This document shows, one piece after another, positions 1 through 12,135 of a stretch of DNA of 64,000 bases. How positions within the stretch are numbered: position 1 is the stretch's first letter; every line of letters starts with the position of its first letter. The position numbers and the translations under genes were made by a program. Source of the DNA: Papaver somniferum (lineage: Eukaryota > Streptophyta > Magnoliopsida > Ranunculales > Papaveraceae); NCBI RefSeq assembly GCF_003573695.1, contig NC_039358.1, forward strand, positions 94,872,881 through 94,936,880, written 5' to 3'. The notes under the pieces are model-generated. The model made no database searches. It saw only the letters and a list, made by a program, of their open reading frames with translations, and was not told the DNA's origin.

Positions 1-386
1 AGTGCGGCTGTGGAATATTTTAGGAGTTTTCTTGTATATTTATAAACTCCTTGATGAATACACTAAGTTTCGACTATGTGAAATCATCGAAACAAAGTTG
101 ATATGTTCTCTTTTAGTCATGAATTATCTCTATGAGAATTCCATTATGATCCCACTAGTTTTCGTACCTTTGCCAATTTATATTGACAAAAAGGGGGAAA
201 AGTAATGTGTAGTTCACACTACAAATACATATGGTTTACAGATCATTATGTAGGGGGGGTTTCATTGTGAGATGAAGTATTGACTAAGGGGGAGTGATAC
301 ATATCACCGTAGTATTATTTTCAAAGTTGTGATACAATTGGACTTTGATGTTGTGTAATAATACTATGACAATGTATAACAATAAC
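1..386 (+). mobile_element. S-a internal 3' noncoding region, left part
   Basis: This is the non-coding region ahead of the 3' LTR of a family S (Sirevirus-like Copia) element. It matches, over its whole length, the regions at 10660-11040, 50867-51240 and 57246-57610. Shared landmarks are the phrase starting GAGTGCGGCTGTGGAATATT, a first purine tract (AAAAAGGGGGAAAA near 188-201) and the CTAAGGGGGAGTGATACAT tract near 283. Repeated purine tracts before the 3' LTR are known from Sireviruses. The region is cut at 386 by solo LTR S-b and resumes at 2754. Nothing here looks coding; the short open frames are chance. Confidence 0.85.
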
Positions 387-2753
387 TGAAAAAGCGGGGG
401 TACAACAACCACACCCAATATTTCGATCAGTAATCTGTATGGACTAACTCCAATATACTTTCAATAGAATCAACTAAACTCAATCTTAATAAAGTATATC
501 AAAGAATTATATCTCTCTTTCTTGATTCAATTCCTACTCAAGCAAATAGAAATCTGCGAGTCTAATTGAATACAAGAGAAATCACTTGAACGGTACCAAA
601 GACCAATGTTCAAGGATCAATCAATTTAAATCAACAACCAAAGGTTGGATTTCCCAATTGATTGATTCAAACGCACAACCTGTGATATTTCAATTATATA
701 ACAAAATATAATGCAGAAAAGAAATAACACGGACACCAGAAGTTTTGTTAACGAGGAAACCCCAAATGCAGAAAAACCTCGGGACCTAGTCCAGATTGAA
801 CACACACTGTATTAAGCCCGTACTGACACTAGCCTACTACAAACTAACTTCGGTCTGGACTGCAGTTGAACCCCAATCAATATCACACTGATCCAAGGTA
901 CAGTTGCGCTCCTTACGTCTCTGATCCCAACATGATACTACACACTTGATTCCCTTAGCTGATCTCACCCACAACTAAGAGTTTCTACGACCCAAAGTCG
1001 AAGACTTTAATAAGCAAATATGTATCACACAGAAAAGTCTACGATAATAGATAACTCTGTCTCCCACAGAAATACCTACAAGTTTTGTTCCGTCTTTTGA
1101 TAAATCAAGGTGAACAGGAACCAACTGATAAACCAGACTTATATTCCCGAAGAACAACCAAGTATTATCAATCATCTCACAATAATCTTAATCGACGCGG
1201 CGAAAGAAGATATTGTGGAATCACAAACGATGAGACGAAGGTGTTTGTGACTAATTTTATATCTTGCCTATCGGAGATATCAATCTGAAGCCAATCGTTA
1301 CGATTGTACTCAATACGATAGAAACAGCAAGATCAGAGCACACAACTACAAGAAAGTAGTATCGGTCTGGCATCACAATCCCAATGAAGTTTTCAAGTCA
1401 TTAACCGACAGGGTATCAGGAGAAACCTAAGGTTAAAGGAGAATCGACTCTAGCTTATACAACTAGTATCACACAGGATGTGTGGATATTAGGTTTCCCA
1501 GTTGCTAGAGTTCTCCTTTATATAGTCTTTCAAATCAGGGTTTGCAATCAATGTTAGCTTGGTAACAAAGCATTCAATATTCACCGTTAGATGAAAACCT
1601 GATTAGATTCAAGCTAATATCTTTCAACCGTTGGATCGAAAACTTAGCTTGTTACACACAAATGAAATGCACAATTTTAGGTTTATGTAACCGTACCCAA
1701 ACATGTACATTTGTTGGTTCAACAATAGTTAACCAAATGGTTAGCCATATGAGCACTTTCATATCAACCATATTCTTCTTCATCATAACTAGTTCAAATG
1801 ACTCAAAAGAACTAGTTAGAGAGTTGTTCAATTGTATAAATCTTATAGAAGTATACAAAACACAATTGAAGCAAAAACGATTTGATTCACTCGAATCGAT
1901 ACATGAACTTTATAGCCACGGTTTTCAAATTGCATTCCTTAGTTTAATATAAATATAAGTTCACAAATAATCGTCTTTATATATAACCAACTCAAGTACG
2001 CGGACTTAAGTTCCCGGAAGGAGTTCACAAACTCCAGCAGATTTTCTCGGGATGAGAACTTCCGCCAGTTCGCGGACTGGGTTCGCGGACTGAGTTCGTG
2101 GATTGAGTTCACAGCTCTTGTTCCGGTTTTCCTGATCAACAAAGTACACATACTTTGGTTCAAGAAATAAGGACTTCTACATATATGTGTTACCACACAA
2201 TGCTTATATCCAACAATGGTTATATAATCTAAACTCTCATTTCAATCATTGAAACATTCTTAGAGGACGTTATATAGTTGTTATTCACAAACCATTTTTT
2301 GTCAAAGCAATTTTGAAAGCGATTGAAACATATCATGACTTAGTCACTAGGTAAAGATGAACTTGGCCAAAGCGAAAGCTTACCAACACATATTTCGAGA
2401 AATAGATAAGCGAGATAAACTCGTCTCAAAATAGCAAATGTGTATAATCAAAGTCTATATAGCAAAATGACTTTCGTCTCAAAATAGGAGATAGAGTATA
2501 TAGACTTTTGAGCGATAGATAAGTTCAAGTCTCCACATACCTTTTAGTCGATGAAGTTCAACCAGTTCCTTGAGTAGTTCTTCATCTTGTATGATGATTT
2601 TCATGGAGTTCTTGAGCTAAACTACACTTTCTATCCTAGTCCGATACTTAGCTATAGTAGACTAGAAATAAGAATTATAGTTTTGATCACTAACATTGAC
2701 AAACATGCTTGATATAGTAACGCCTGAGAGTTCGACCGAGCAGTGCTCTAACA
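387..2753 (-). mobile_element. S-b: solo LTR of family S with perfect target duplication
   Basis: A single minus-strand LTR of 2367 bp. On the plus strand it starts TGAAAAAGCGGGGGTACAACA-like and ends GCTCTAACA, the reverse complement of the family S termini. It is flanked by the identical 5-bp duplication ATAAC (382-386 and 2754-2758). The S-a host sequence continues uninterrupted on both sides when compared with 11035-11060. There is no internal region, so this is a solo LTR left by LTR-LTR recombination. Its regulatory module is type 2 (GTTCGCGGACT repeats, about 1995-2110). Confidence 0.95.
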
Positions 2754-2982
2754 ATAACTAAGAACAATTATTTTCTTATTTTTATGGCTACGGATCTTCA
2801 ATAACTACGATGCTGAGTTGAACACGTTCTGAATCACCGGAGTACTTGGAAGTGATAAATATTTCGAGTAATGTTGAAGAACCAAGGAAATCAAGCATTT
2901 GGATGAGAAGATACAAAGTTTATTTATTTTGTAATCCATATGTATTGATAGTTTTGTCACTAAAGCTGAAAAATGGGGAGAT
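2754..2982 (+). mobile_element. S-a internal region resumed, with final polypurine tract
   Basis: Continuation of the S-a 3' noncoding region after the S-b insertion. It matches 11041-11273 (phrases TACGGATCTTCAA, GAGTACTTGGAAG, CCATATGTATTGATAGTTTTGTCAC). It ends in the purine-rich tract AAAAATGGGGAGAT directly before the LTR start, which would prime plus-strand synthesis. Confidence 0.85.
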
Positions 2983-5156
2983 TGTTAGAGCACTGCTCGG
3001 TCGAATTCGAAAGCGTTGTTATGTCAAGTTTAGTTGCCAAAACTATAAGTCTTGATTTCTAGTCTACTTATAGATATGTCTTGTATTAGGATAGAATGTG
3101 TATTTGAGCTTTAGACTTCACGGCATTGAAGACGAAGAACTACTAAGGGGAGCTTGTGCAACTTCATCAACAAAAGGTATATGGAGACTTGAACTCATCT
3201 ATCACTCAGAAGTCTATTTCTATTCTATCTCCTATTGAGACAAAAGTCGTATAGATATATAGACTTTATATTATACATATTTGATATTTCGAGTTGAGTT
3301 TAACTCGCTTACATATTTCTCGATATATGTGTTGATAAGCTTTCTCTTTAACCAAGTTCATCTTTATTCTTGACGAAAGTCAAAAGATGATCATGTGAAA
3401 ATCGCCTGGTAACATCTTACATGATTTGTGTGAGACAGTCGTTTGATGTAGACTCAGAATGTTTCGTATTGATCTATTGATCACTTGAAGATTGCTTTAA
3501 AGCTAATAGTTTGTGTGAGACAGCTATTCGTATCTTCCAAGAATCTTTCAATGATTAAGATGGAGTTTAGAACGATTAACCATTGATTGGATATATCACA
3601 ATATGCATACTTGGATGCTAACTGTTGCAAGCTATTCCAAGTTCTGGAACTATAATATGCATACCCGTGTACGTACTGGTTGGTTAGTTGAAAGTCCGGG
3701 AACTTAGTATGCATACCCGTATGCGTACCAGCTGAAAAGTTCAAGTCCGGGAATTCAACTGAGTTTGGTGGTGTACAACAGTATGCGTACCCGTTCTCCT
3801 ATTGGCGAACCAAGACCAAGTCCGGAACTCTAAGTATGCGTACCCGTTTGCATACTTGAGTGGGTTAAGTTCTAAAATCGGTTTTTTCATGAACAAATAC
3901 ATTTATATATTAAGGAATGCAATCTTTTCAAAACCGTGGATATAATGTTCATGAATTGATTCAAGTGAATCAAAATCGATTTTGCTTCAATTTTGTCTTG
4001 TATTCTTGTATGAGAATATAAACAATTGAACAACTCCATAACTAGTTTCATTTGAGTCATTTGAACTAGTTGTGATTAAGATGAACAAGGTTGATATGAA
4101 AGTGTTCATATGGCTAACTTCGGTTAACCACTGTTGAGCGAACTATGTGCACACGTTTGGGTACGGTTACTCATACCTAAATGAAGTCACATTTCATTTG
4201 TGTATAACAAGCTAAGTTCGATCTAACGGTTGAAAGATATTAGCTTGACTCTAATCAGGTTTTCATCTAACGGTGAATATTGAATGCTTTGTTACCAAGG
4301 TAACATTGATCGCAAAACCTGATTTGAAGATTATATAAGGGAGAACTCTAGCAACTGGGAAACCTAGTCCCCACACCTCGTGTGTGATACTAGTTGCGAC
4401 AAGAGTCGATTCTCCTTTAACCTAGGTTTTTCTTAAAACCATGATAGGTTAACGACTTAAAGACTTTATTGGGATTCTGAAGCCAGACCCAACTATATTC
4501 TCTATAGTTGTGTGTCCTGATCTTACTTTGTTCTATCGTGTTGAGTACTATCTTCTCTCAGATTTGCTCGAGATTTAATCTCAGATAGGTAAGATAAAAA
4601 GTAATCACAAACATCCTCGTCTCATCGTTTGTGATTCCACAATATCTTGTTTCGCTTACATACGATTAAGATTATTGTAAGGTGATTGATATTACTAGGT
4701 TGTTCTTTGGGAATATAAGACCGGTGTATCAATTGGTTCCTGTTCACCTTGATTTATCAAAAGACGGAACAAAAACTCGTAGGTATTTCTGTGGGAGACA
4801 GATTTATCTATTCAATAGACTTTTCTGTATGAGACAGATTTCTTTATCAAGTTTTCGACTTTGGGTCGTAACAACTTTTAGTTGTGGGTGAGATAAGCTA
4901 AGGAAATCAGGTGCGCATAATACGGCGTGGTTCAAGAGGTATAAGGAACGCGACTGTACCTTAATCAGTGTGAAATTGGTTAGTGCTCAACAACATTCCA
5001 ATCCAAAGTTAACTTGTAGTAGGCTAGAGTCTGTAGCGGCTTAATACAGTGTGGTGTTCAAATCTGGACTGGGTCCCGAGGTTTTTCTGCATTTGCGATT
5101 TCTTCATTAACAAATTTCTGGTGTCTGTGTTATTTCTTTTTCGCATTATATTTTTA
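2983..5156 (+). mobile_element. S-a 3' LTR, truncated at its 3' end
   Basis: It starts TGTTAGAGCACTGCTCGG and follows the family LTR through to the phrase GTGTTATTTC..CGCATTATATTTTTA, then stops about 190 bp short of the expected end (..CCCCCGCTTTTTCA is missing). It carries the type 1 module: several copies of GTATGCGTACCCGT-like palindromic units at about 3650-3860. At the right edge the sequence passes directly into a family T LTR fragment, sharing TTTTTA at the joint. Confidence 0.85.
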
Positions 5157-5381
5157 ATCCAGGGCTAAAATCGTAAAACCCTAAATTTATGTGCCTCTGT
5201 TCTGCAAAGAAAGTGAGCCATTTAAAGTTGATGACCGCTTACGCTTCTCTGCTTACGTATATTCATATATGAAATTTAATTAGATCAATGTTGGTTGCAA
5301 AAATCCAAAGTATTTTATAAATTTTGTTGAGCTCCTACTCGCATTATTCACTAATGCAGGGCTTGCTGAGTATTTATCCTG
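5157..5381 (+). mobile_element. Family T LTR fragment
   Basis: About 225 bp matching the first part of the family T LTR (compare 22368-22610): CCAGGGCTAAAATCGTAAAACCC, GAGCCATTTAAAG, CATATATGAAATTTA, GCTTGCTGAGTATTT. It lacks the LTR start, and S-c interrupts it on the right. It is a scrap left between two family S LTRs. Confidence 0.75.
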
Positions 5382-7726
5382 TGTCTTAGAGCATTGCGTG
5401 GTCGAACTCGCAAGCGTTGCTATCTCAAGCTTGTTTGTCAAGTTTAGTTGCCAAAACTATAAGTCTTGATTTCTAGTCTACTTATAGCTAAGTATCAAAT
5501 TAGGATAATAAGCGTAGTTGAGCTTTAGACTCCACTTCGTTCATCGAATGAAGATGAAGAACTAATCAAGGGAACTTGTGGAACTTCATTAACAAAATGT
5601 ATGTGGAGACTTGAACTTATCCATCACTCAAAAGTCTATCTACTCTATCTCCTATCTGAGACAAAAGTCGTATTGCTATATAGACTTCAATTATACACAT
5701 TTGCTATTTCGAGCCGAGTTTATCTCGCTTATCTATTTCTCGAAATATGTGTTGGTAAGCTTTCGACTTTGCCAACTTCATCTTTACTCGTGACGAAAGT
5801 CATGTTGATTATTTCAATAACTTGAAGATCTCTTTGATGCTAATAGTTTGTGAATAACAAATATTTTTAACATCCTCTAAGAAAGTTTCAATGATTGAAA
5901 TGAGAGTTTAGAACAAGTAACCAAGTTTAGATATAAACATAGTGTGTTCTCACATTTGTGTAAAAGTCCAAAACCGGGAGCCTAAAGTATGCGTACCCGT
6001 ACGCGTACCGGAGGTTGTTGGAAATACGGGTAAGTATGCATACCCGTACGCATACTGGAGGGAGTTTCACGTCTGTGAATTTCTGCTGGAGTTTGGAAGT
6101 AAAAAAAAATTCAATCCAGTCACTTAAGTATGCGTACCCGTTTGCATACTTAAGCAGGTTACTTTCTAAAATCGGTTTGTTTATGAACTAAAACATTTAT
6201 ATAATAAGGAATGCGATCTTTGCAAACCGTGGCTATAATGTTCGTGAATTGATTCGAGTGAATCAAAATTGATTTTGGTTCAATTGTGTCTTGTATACTT
6301 CTATGAGATCTAAGCAATTGAACAACTCTCAAACTAGTTCATTTGAGTCATTTGAACTAGTTATGGTGAAGATGAATAAGGTTGATATGAAAGTACTCAT
6401 ATGGCTAACCATTGGTTAACTATTGTTGAACCGACTAAGTCTACACGTTTAGGTACGGTTACTCAAACCTAAATGAAGGTACATTCCATTTGTGTATAAC
6501 AAGATAAGTTCGATCTAACAGTTGAAAAATATTAGCTTGAATCTAATCAGGTTTTCATCTAACGTTGAATATTGAATGCTTTGTTACCAAGGTAACTTAG
6601 ATTGCAAACTCTGATTTGAAATCTATAAAAAGGAGAACTCTATCAACTGTGAAACCTAATCCCCACACCTCCTGTGTGATACTAGTTGTATAATCTAGAG
6701 TCGATTCTCCTTTGACCTTAGGTTTTTCACGAAATCATTGTAGGTTAACAACTTGAACACTTCATTGGGATTGTGAAGCCAGACCCAATTATTTTTTCTG
6801 TAGTTACGTGATCTGATCTTGCTGTTTTCTATCGTGATTGAGTACAATCTTAAGATTGGCTTGAGATTTATATCTCCGATAGGCAAGATAGAAAAGTGGT
6901 CACAAACATCTTCGTCTCATCGTTTGTGATTCCACAATATCTTGTTTCTTTAATCGATTAAGATTATTGTGAGGTGATGGATAATACTAGGCTGTTCTCC
7001 GGGAATATAAGTCCTGGTTATCAATTGGTTCATGTTCACCTTGATTTATCAAAAGACGGAAAAAAAAACTCGTAGGTATATCTGTGGGAGACAGATTTAT
7101 CTATTCAATAGACTTTTCTGTGTGATACAGATTTGTTTATCAAGTCTTTGACTTTGGGTCTTAGCAACTCTTAGTTGTAGGTGAGATCAACTAAGGGAAT
7201 CGAGTGCGTAGTATCCTGCTGGGACCAGAGATGTAAGAAACGCGACTGTACCTTGATCATTGTGAGATTGATTAAGGCTCAACTAAATTCCAGACCGAAA
7301 TTATATTTGTAGTAGGCTAGTGTTTGTAGCGGCTTAATACAGTGTGGTGCTCAAATCTGGACTAGGTCTCGTGGTTTTTCTGCATTTGCGGTTTCCTCGT
7401 TAACAAAACTTCTGGTGTTTGTGTTATTTCTTTTCCGCATTATTCAGTTGGTAAATCCAACCTTTGGTTGTTGATTGAAAATGATTGATCCTTGAACATT
7501 GGTCTTTGGTACCGTTCAAGTTATTTCTCTTATATTCAATCAAGCTCGCAAATTCTTATTTGTTTGATTGCGGATTGAATTGAGAAATTGAGATATAACT
7601 CTTTGATATACTTTTCTTAAGATTGAGTCTAACTATCTAGTTGATTCTATGGAAAGTATATTGGAGTTATCCATAAAGATTGCTAAGCGAAATATTGGGT
7701 GAGGTTGTTAGACCCCCGCTTTTTCA
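5382..7726 (+). mobile_element. S-c 5' LTR
   Basis: LTR of 2345 bp starting TGTCTTAGAGCATTGCG (one inserted C relative to TGTTAGAGC) and ending GACCCCCGCTTTTTCA. A primer-binding site follows immediately, so this is a true 5' LTR. Module type is 1: palindromic units of the form GTATGCGTAC-CC-inverse at 5987-6008, 6034-6055 and about 6128. The 5 bp before it (TCCTG, 5377-5381) should be the target duplication, but the 3' end of S-c is lost, so this cannot be confirmed. Confidence 0.88.
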
Positions 7727-7728
7727 AT

Positions 7729-7740
7729 TGGTATCAGAGC
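7729..7740 (+). other. S-c primer-binding site (initiator Met-tRNA type)
   Basis: TGGTATCAGAGC begins two bases after the LTR end. This is the standard plant LTR-retrotransposon site pairing with the 3' end of initiator Met-tRNA to start minus-strand synthesis. Confidence 0.92.
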
Positions 7741-7831
7741 AGGCAAACACGTTTAAGACCTCATAAGTCTGTGTTTGTATCAATCTGATTCTGTGGACAG
7801 AATTCCAGCTCTTTTATTTACGCATACCAAA

Positions 7832-9064
7832 ATGTCTTCCAAAGGTTTTAATTATGCCAAATGTCTTGTTATTTCCTCAAAGGATTACCCCTTAGCTGGT
7901 TCTTCCGAATCCCGAGGTAGAAAGGTTATTTTATCAAATTCTGATAACATTCCCTCAAATGAGACATTTGACATTTTGTCAGAAGCTGAAATGGAACTCA
8001 CTAAAATCTCAAAAAAATCTACTAAGTCTATTGATTTTCAAAATCATGCTCAGCTCATTGATGAATTTGAAAAGTCTTTTGGTCGAGAACGAGATCTTTA
8101 TAGTATCATTGAGTCCTTCTCCAAAAATATCGAAAAACTAATTCAATAAACTACCCTACAACGTGAAAAGATTAGTGTTCTTGAGAATATTGTTAAAGAA
8201 TAATCAATTAGAGAAAAACGTTTGATCGATACGCATTCATCTGATCTAAACAGACTTCGTGTTGAAAAATAGAAACTGGGTGCATCTCTTATTCTAGCCC
8301 AGGAACAGTGCAAATCCTTGAAAAAGGAAAACTCTTTTTTAATGATAAATTCTTCTGTACCGCTTACTAATTCTCAGACAGAATTACAGTACATGAAGAA
8401 AAGTTATCCAAAGGAAGTTCCTGCTAAGAAGTGTTTACATAACTTGCAATCTTCTAATAGGGATATGAATTTAAAACAGGTTCCTTCCAATGTTTCTCTT
8501 CCACGAACCTGTTCTTTCTGTGGGAAAAAGAATCACTATGTTCAGTATTGTTTTGCTAGAAAGAAACAAATCTCTGATCTTCAAAATCTTCTTCCTTTAA
8601 CAATAGACAAAGTAAATTGTCTGACAACATATACAATGAATTTTATTCCTACAAAAAGCCAGATCTCTCATAAAAGAGACTTCAATGGTCACTCATCTCG
8701 AAATCTCTACAGGGATCGTGTTTCTTCTCATGGTGCGAATACTTACACCAAAAAATACATGTTCCCGGTGTTAGATCCAAGTCTACATCCTTTTTTAGAC
8801 TTGTTATGAGAATAAATCTGGTAGATCCAAGTTTAGAAAATGGAGACATCTCTCGTCTAATCCTCTGGAACCAATTTCTAGAGATCCTAGACTTAATCCT
8901 CAGAAAAGTCCCTCTGATGATTTTCCTAAAGAGGCATTGTCGTTTTTTTCTGGAATAAGAAATAGTCGAAGGAAGGGAAGAAGTACTCGATATAAACTCA
9001 AAAATGGCCTTTTCAACTCATCTCTCAACAGTCATGGTGGGATCACATCTAATTTCGCTACCTA
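7832..9064 (+). pseudogene. S-c gag relic with intact CCHC knuckle
   Basis: Decayed gag of a pol-less family S element. The start ATG at 7832 aligns with that of the S-f gag (47679). One frame is kept to about 8809, but it holds three nonsense codons, TAA at 8147, TAA at 8201 and TAG at 8270. A further frame change near 8809 precedes a C-terminal stretch matching S-f (shared NPLEPISR). Gag is expected to form the particle and bind element RNA. The first half is acidic and likely coiled coil (LIDEFEKS..). The nucleocapsid knuckle CSFCGKKNHYVQYC (around 8510-8555) is a perfect C-x2-C-x4-H-x4-C, better preserved than in S-f although the frame is broken. No protease, integrase or reverse transcriptase follows. 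Confidence 0.85.
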
Positions 9065-9475
9065 ATTCTAGGTAACTTCATCCCTGTATCTAGCTTGAGA
9101 GTTGCAAGGATGACGTTTGAGAGAAACTCAAGCCTACTGTTGGATACCATTTGTATTGTGTTTGATTTGTACTGTTTTTGTGAAGGATGAGTCATCTCTT
9201 GCCTCCCTATAACTAATATATCTCCTTCGTTTGCTCTGATTAAATCCTTTAGTTATCATGCCATAATGATAAGAGACATTTGAGAACAAAGTTTCGTTTT
9301 TCTCCTTTTGGATCTCTTCTGATCCATTAGTCTCCCCCACCTCTGTTCCATGAACGTCCGTGTATTTCTTGGGAGTTTTTGTGTTTCCACAACAAGAGTG
9401 TCCCTTCTCTTGTTTGAAAAACTATATAATATATATATTATTTTGCATTCCCTAATAATAATAAAGAAAGGGGAT
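9065..9475 (+). other. S-c spacer between gag and ORF2
   Basis: Non-coding stretch between the two frames, including an AT-rich run near 9423-9475. It corresponds to 48822-49175 in S-f. A weak splice-acceptor-like AATAATAAAG ends just before the ORF2 start region. I see no other feature. Confidence 0.5.
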
Positions 9476-9916
9476 ATGTAAAACTCCGTAAGACCTCAAG
9501 AAGTGGTGAATCTTGAGATGGAAGAAGACTCTAAAGGATGTGATTAAGTTCAAGAACTTGTCTTGGAAAAGATGATTGAAAGGAAAGAGTACAACTCCTG
9601 GATTGGAGAATCTGTCAAGGATTTAATTCTTTTTCAAAATGACTCTAGGGTCGAGTTTGCAAATCTTCAACTGCAAATAAATCAGCTTATTGATGGATAT
9701 GTCAAAATCCTTGATAATCAAAACACCTTGATCAGGAATCAAATGAAGCTCATCATGGACAGTGCAAAAGCTAGGCATCTTGCCTGCATTGTTGATCAGA
9801 AAGTTAATGTTCTCTCTCATGAACATGGGGTCTCTATGGTCAAAAGAATCAAGGATATCAGTGATACCTTTTATGATGGACCCTTTCAAAGGTATGATGT
9901 TATCAAAGAAACTTGA
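9476..9916 (+). pseudogene. S-c ORF2 relic, conserved second frame of family S
   Basis: Counterpart of the S-f ORF2 (49176-49610): 146 codons here against 144. The ATG at 9476 is followed at once by a stop, and another TAA lies at 9545. From 9563 the frame is open for 117 residues and collinear, without gaps, with S-f. Best-kept blocks are ERKEYN-WIGESVKDLI, NLQLQINQLIDG, KIL--QN-LIRNQ and FDGPFQRY. Roughly 60 percent of residues are identical by eye, concentrated in a heptad-like middle that suggests a coiled coil. No known domain is recognised; there is no zinc knuckle, membrane segment or catalytic motif. Conservation in two diverged copies suggests it was once under selection. Confidence 0.75.
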
Positions 9917-11273
9917 TTCTTATATTGTCTAGGAAACTTCTTATAAGAATTTATTCTTATGTTTTAAAAAGGATAATTAGGGTTTGAAATAACAATTATT
10001 GTGAGTACACATAGCTATTTCCAACGATTTTCATCTTGCAATGTTTTTATATTTATTTAAATTCTAAAGTTTATTTAGAAGATAATTTTGCAGTATTAAT
10101 CTTTATGGTTTTATATACTGCAACTTGCTATGGGATATGTGTGTTTGCGTTCGTGAACTATGATTGTCTCATACGTTGTCAAAAGTTAAGTCTTTCATGT
10201 GTCATTATGCAAGTATTGATAAAAGATTGAATGAACTTTTGATCCAAAAGTGAAGCATATTATGTCATTATGAAAATATTGATGGAAGATAGGATGAACT
10301 TTTGTTTACAAAGATTAAGTCTATTATATGTCATTGTGCAAATAGTGATGAAAAATAGAATGAATATTTGTTTATTCCGCAATATTGATCTTCCCTGATC
10401 CATATCTTTTTGTAAATACTGTGCGGCTTTGTAAATTCTCTTATGTGAGCATTTCCGATTAAATTAATCATGGGTTCTCTTGTGGCTAATTTAATTGAGA
10501 TGTTTGGATACAAATTCATGTTTCATGTGATTTGTTAATGTCTAAAGAAATCGTTCTTTTCTTGTGAAAGTAAGGTCGCTCTTGTTGTTCTTTCGGGAAT
10601 GACATTTTATGGGAGAGAGTTCTTAATTGAACTTGTGCTTAATTGCCAAATCTTTGTGGGGAGTGCGGCTGTGGAATATTGTAAGGGTTATCTTGTATCT
10701 TTATAAACTCCTTGATGAATGCATTTAGTTTCGGCTATATGATTGCATCTAAAAAATTTGATATGTGCTTTTCTTTTGGTCATGAAGTATCTCTATGGAA
10801 ATTTCATTAGGATCCCACTAATTTTCATACCTTTGCCAATTTTATTGACAAAAAAGGGGGAGAATTAATGTGTAGTTCACACTAAAAATACATATGGTTT
10901 TCGGATCATTATGTAAGGGGGAGTGGTTTTCATATGAGATGAAGTATTGACTAAGGGGGAGTGATACATATCACCATAGTATTGTTGTCGAAGTTGTGAT
11001 ACAATTGAACTTTGACGTTGTATAATAATACTATGACACTGTATAACAATGATTGAGAGTTGTTGTTTTCTCATTGTTATACCTACGGATCTTCAACAAC
11101 GATGATGCTGAGTTGAACACATTTAGAATCATTGGAGTACTTGGAAGTGACGAAGATTTCGAGTAATGTTGAAGAACCAAGGAGATCAAGCATTTGGATG
11201 AGAAGCTACAAAGTTTATTAATTTTGTATTCCATATGTATTGATAGTTTTGTCACTTTGACAAAGGGGGAGAT
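9917..11273 (+). mobile_element. S-c 3' noncoding region with multiple polypurine tracts
   Basis: Matches 49611-51467 and 56241-57861 in shortened form. It contains the GGTCGCTCTTGTTGTTCTTTCGGGAATG phrase around 10570, then purine tracts AAAAAAGGGGGAGAA (about 10850), TAAGGGGGAGTGG (10913), CTAAGGGGGAGTG (10953) and ACAAAGGGGGAGAT just before the LTR at 11274. Multiplied purine tracts upstream of the 3' LTR are a Sirevirus hallmark. No pol sequence is present. Confidence 0.8.
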
Positions 11274-11331
11274 TGTTAGAGCATTGTTCGGTCGAACTCG
11301 CAAGCGTTGCTATCTCAAGCTTGTTTGTCAA
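11274..11331 (+). mobile_element. S-c 3' LTR stub (58 bp)
   Basis: It starts TGTTAGAGCATTGTTCGG after the polypurine tract, follows the LTR to ..CTTGTTTGTCAA, then breaks off. The next bases, AGGGGGATTATAGAAAGCATT, again resemble the purine tract plus LTR start. About 2.3 kb of LTR is missing, so S-c can no longer move. Confidence 0.8.
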
Positions 11332-12135
11332 AGGGGGATTATAGAAAGCATTAACCATCTCCAACATACTATGACAACGAAAAAAAATAAAAAATAAAAT
11401 CACAGCCTTAATAACATATATAATAAGCATCCCTAATTTCTAAAATAAATAAGAAACAAAATCATTATGAATTGTCCACAAGCATATCATAAGTCCAGTT
11501 TTGATTAAAATAGTCCATAAGCATTTTTGAATATTAATCCACTACAAAATTCACAGTTCTTATGTTTAGAACGGGATATGTCGAAATAAAAAAGTGGAAG
11601 AGGAAGAAGATGAATGAGCAAAGAGATAAAAAGAAATAAAAGAAGAAATTTCACCTGGTTCGAGTGAAATAGGTTGTTTTATGTAATAATTTCCTTCAAT
11701 CAGGAGGGGAGGAATGTGTACCCCAGTTTTAGAGGGGTTCACAAATTTGGACTCCTAATATAGTACGACAAAAAATAAAAATATTGTAGCACGGCAGGTG
11801 GCCGAACATTTTTTTCTCAACCCAACTGCTTTAGCCTAGAAATTAGAATTTTAAAATGAATTTCAGAAATCTTAAATGGCTATTAGAACGTAAATGTTTT
11901 CAATCATATGTACAATACAAGAGAAATGGAAGAGAGAAATTGGTAACCTTTACTGATAACAGCCTTTTATTTATAAAAATAATAATAATAATAGCACTCT
12001 CAAGCTTTACGGTTCAATAACAAATACGAGTACTTTACGTCTAAAATATAAATCAAACCTACCTCAATAACCACTCTCTCAATATACTCGACCACTATTA
12101 GCAACTAAGCATTTGGGCAGATGACATTGTATTTA
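11332..12135. other. AT-rich sequence without recognised feature
   Basis: Low-complexity A/T-rich DNA with short A and T runs. I found no open frame with recognisable content on either strand and no LTR-family similarity. It may hold the 3' flank of the neprosin exon on the minus strand. Confidence 0.4.
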
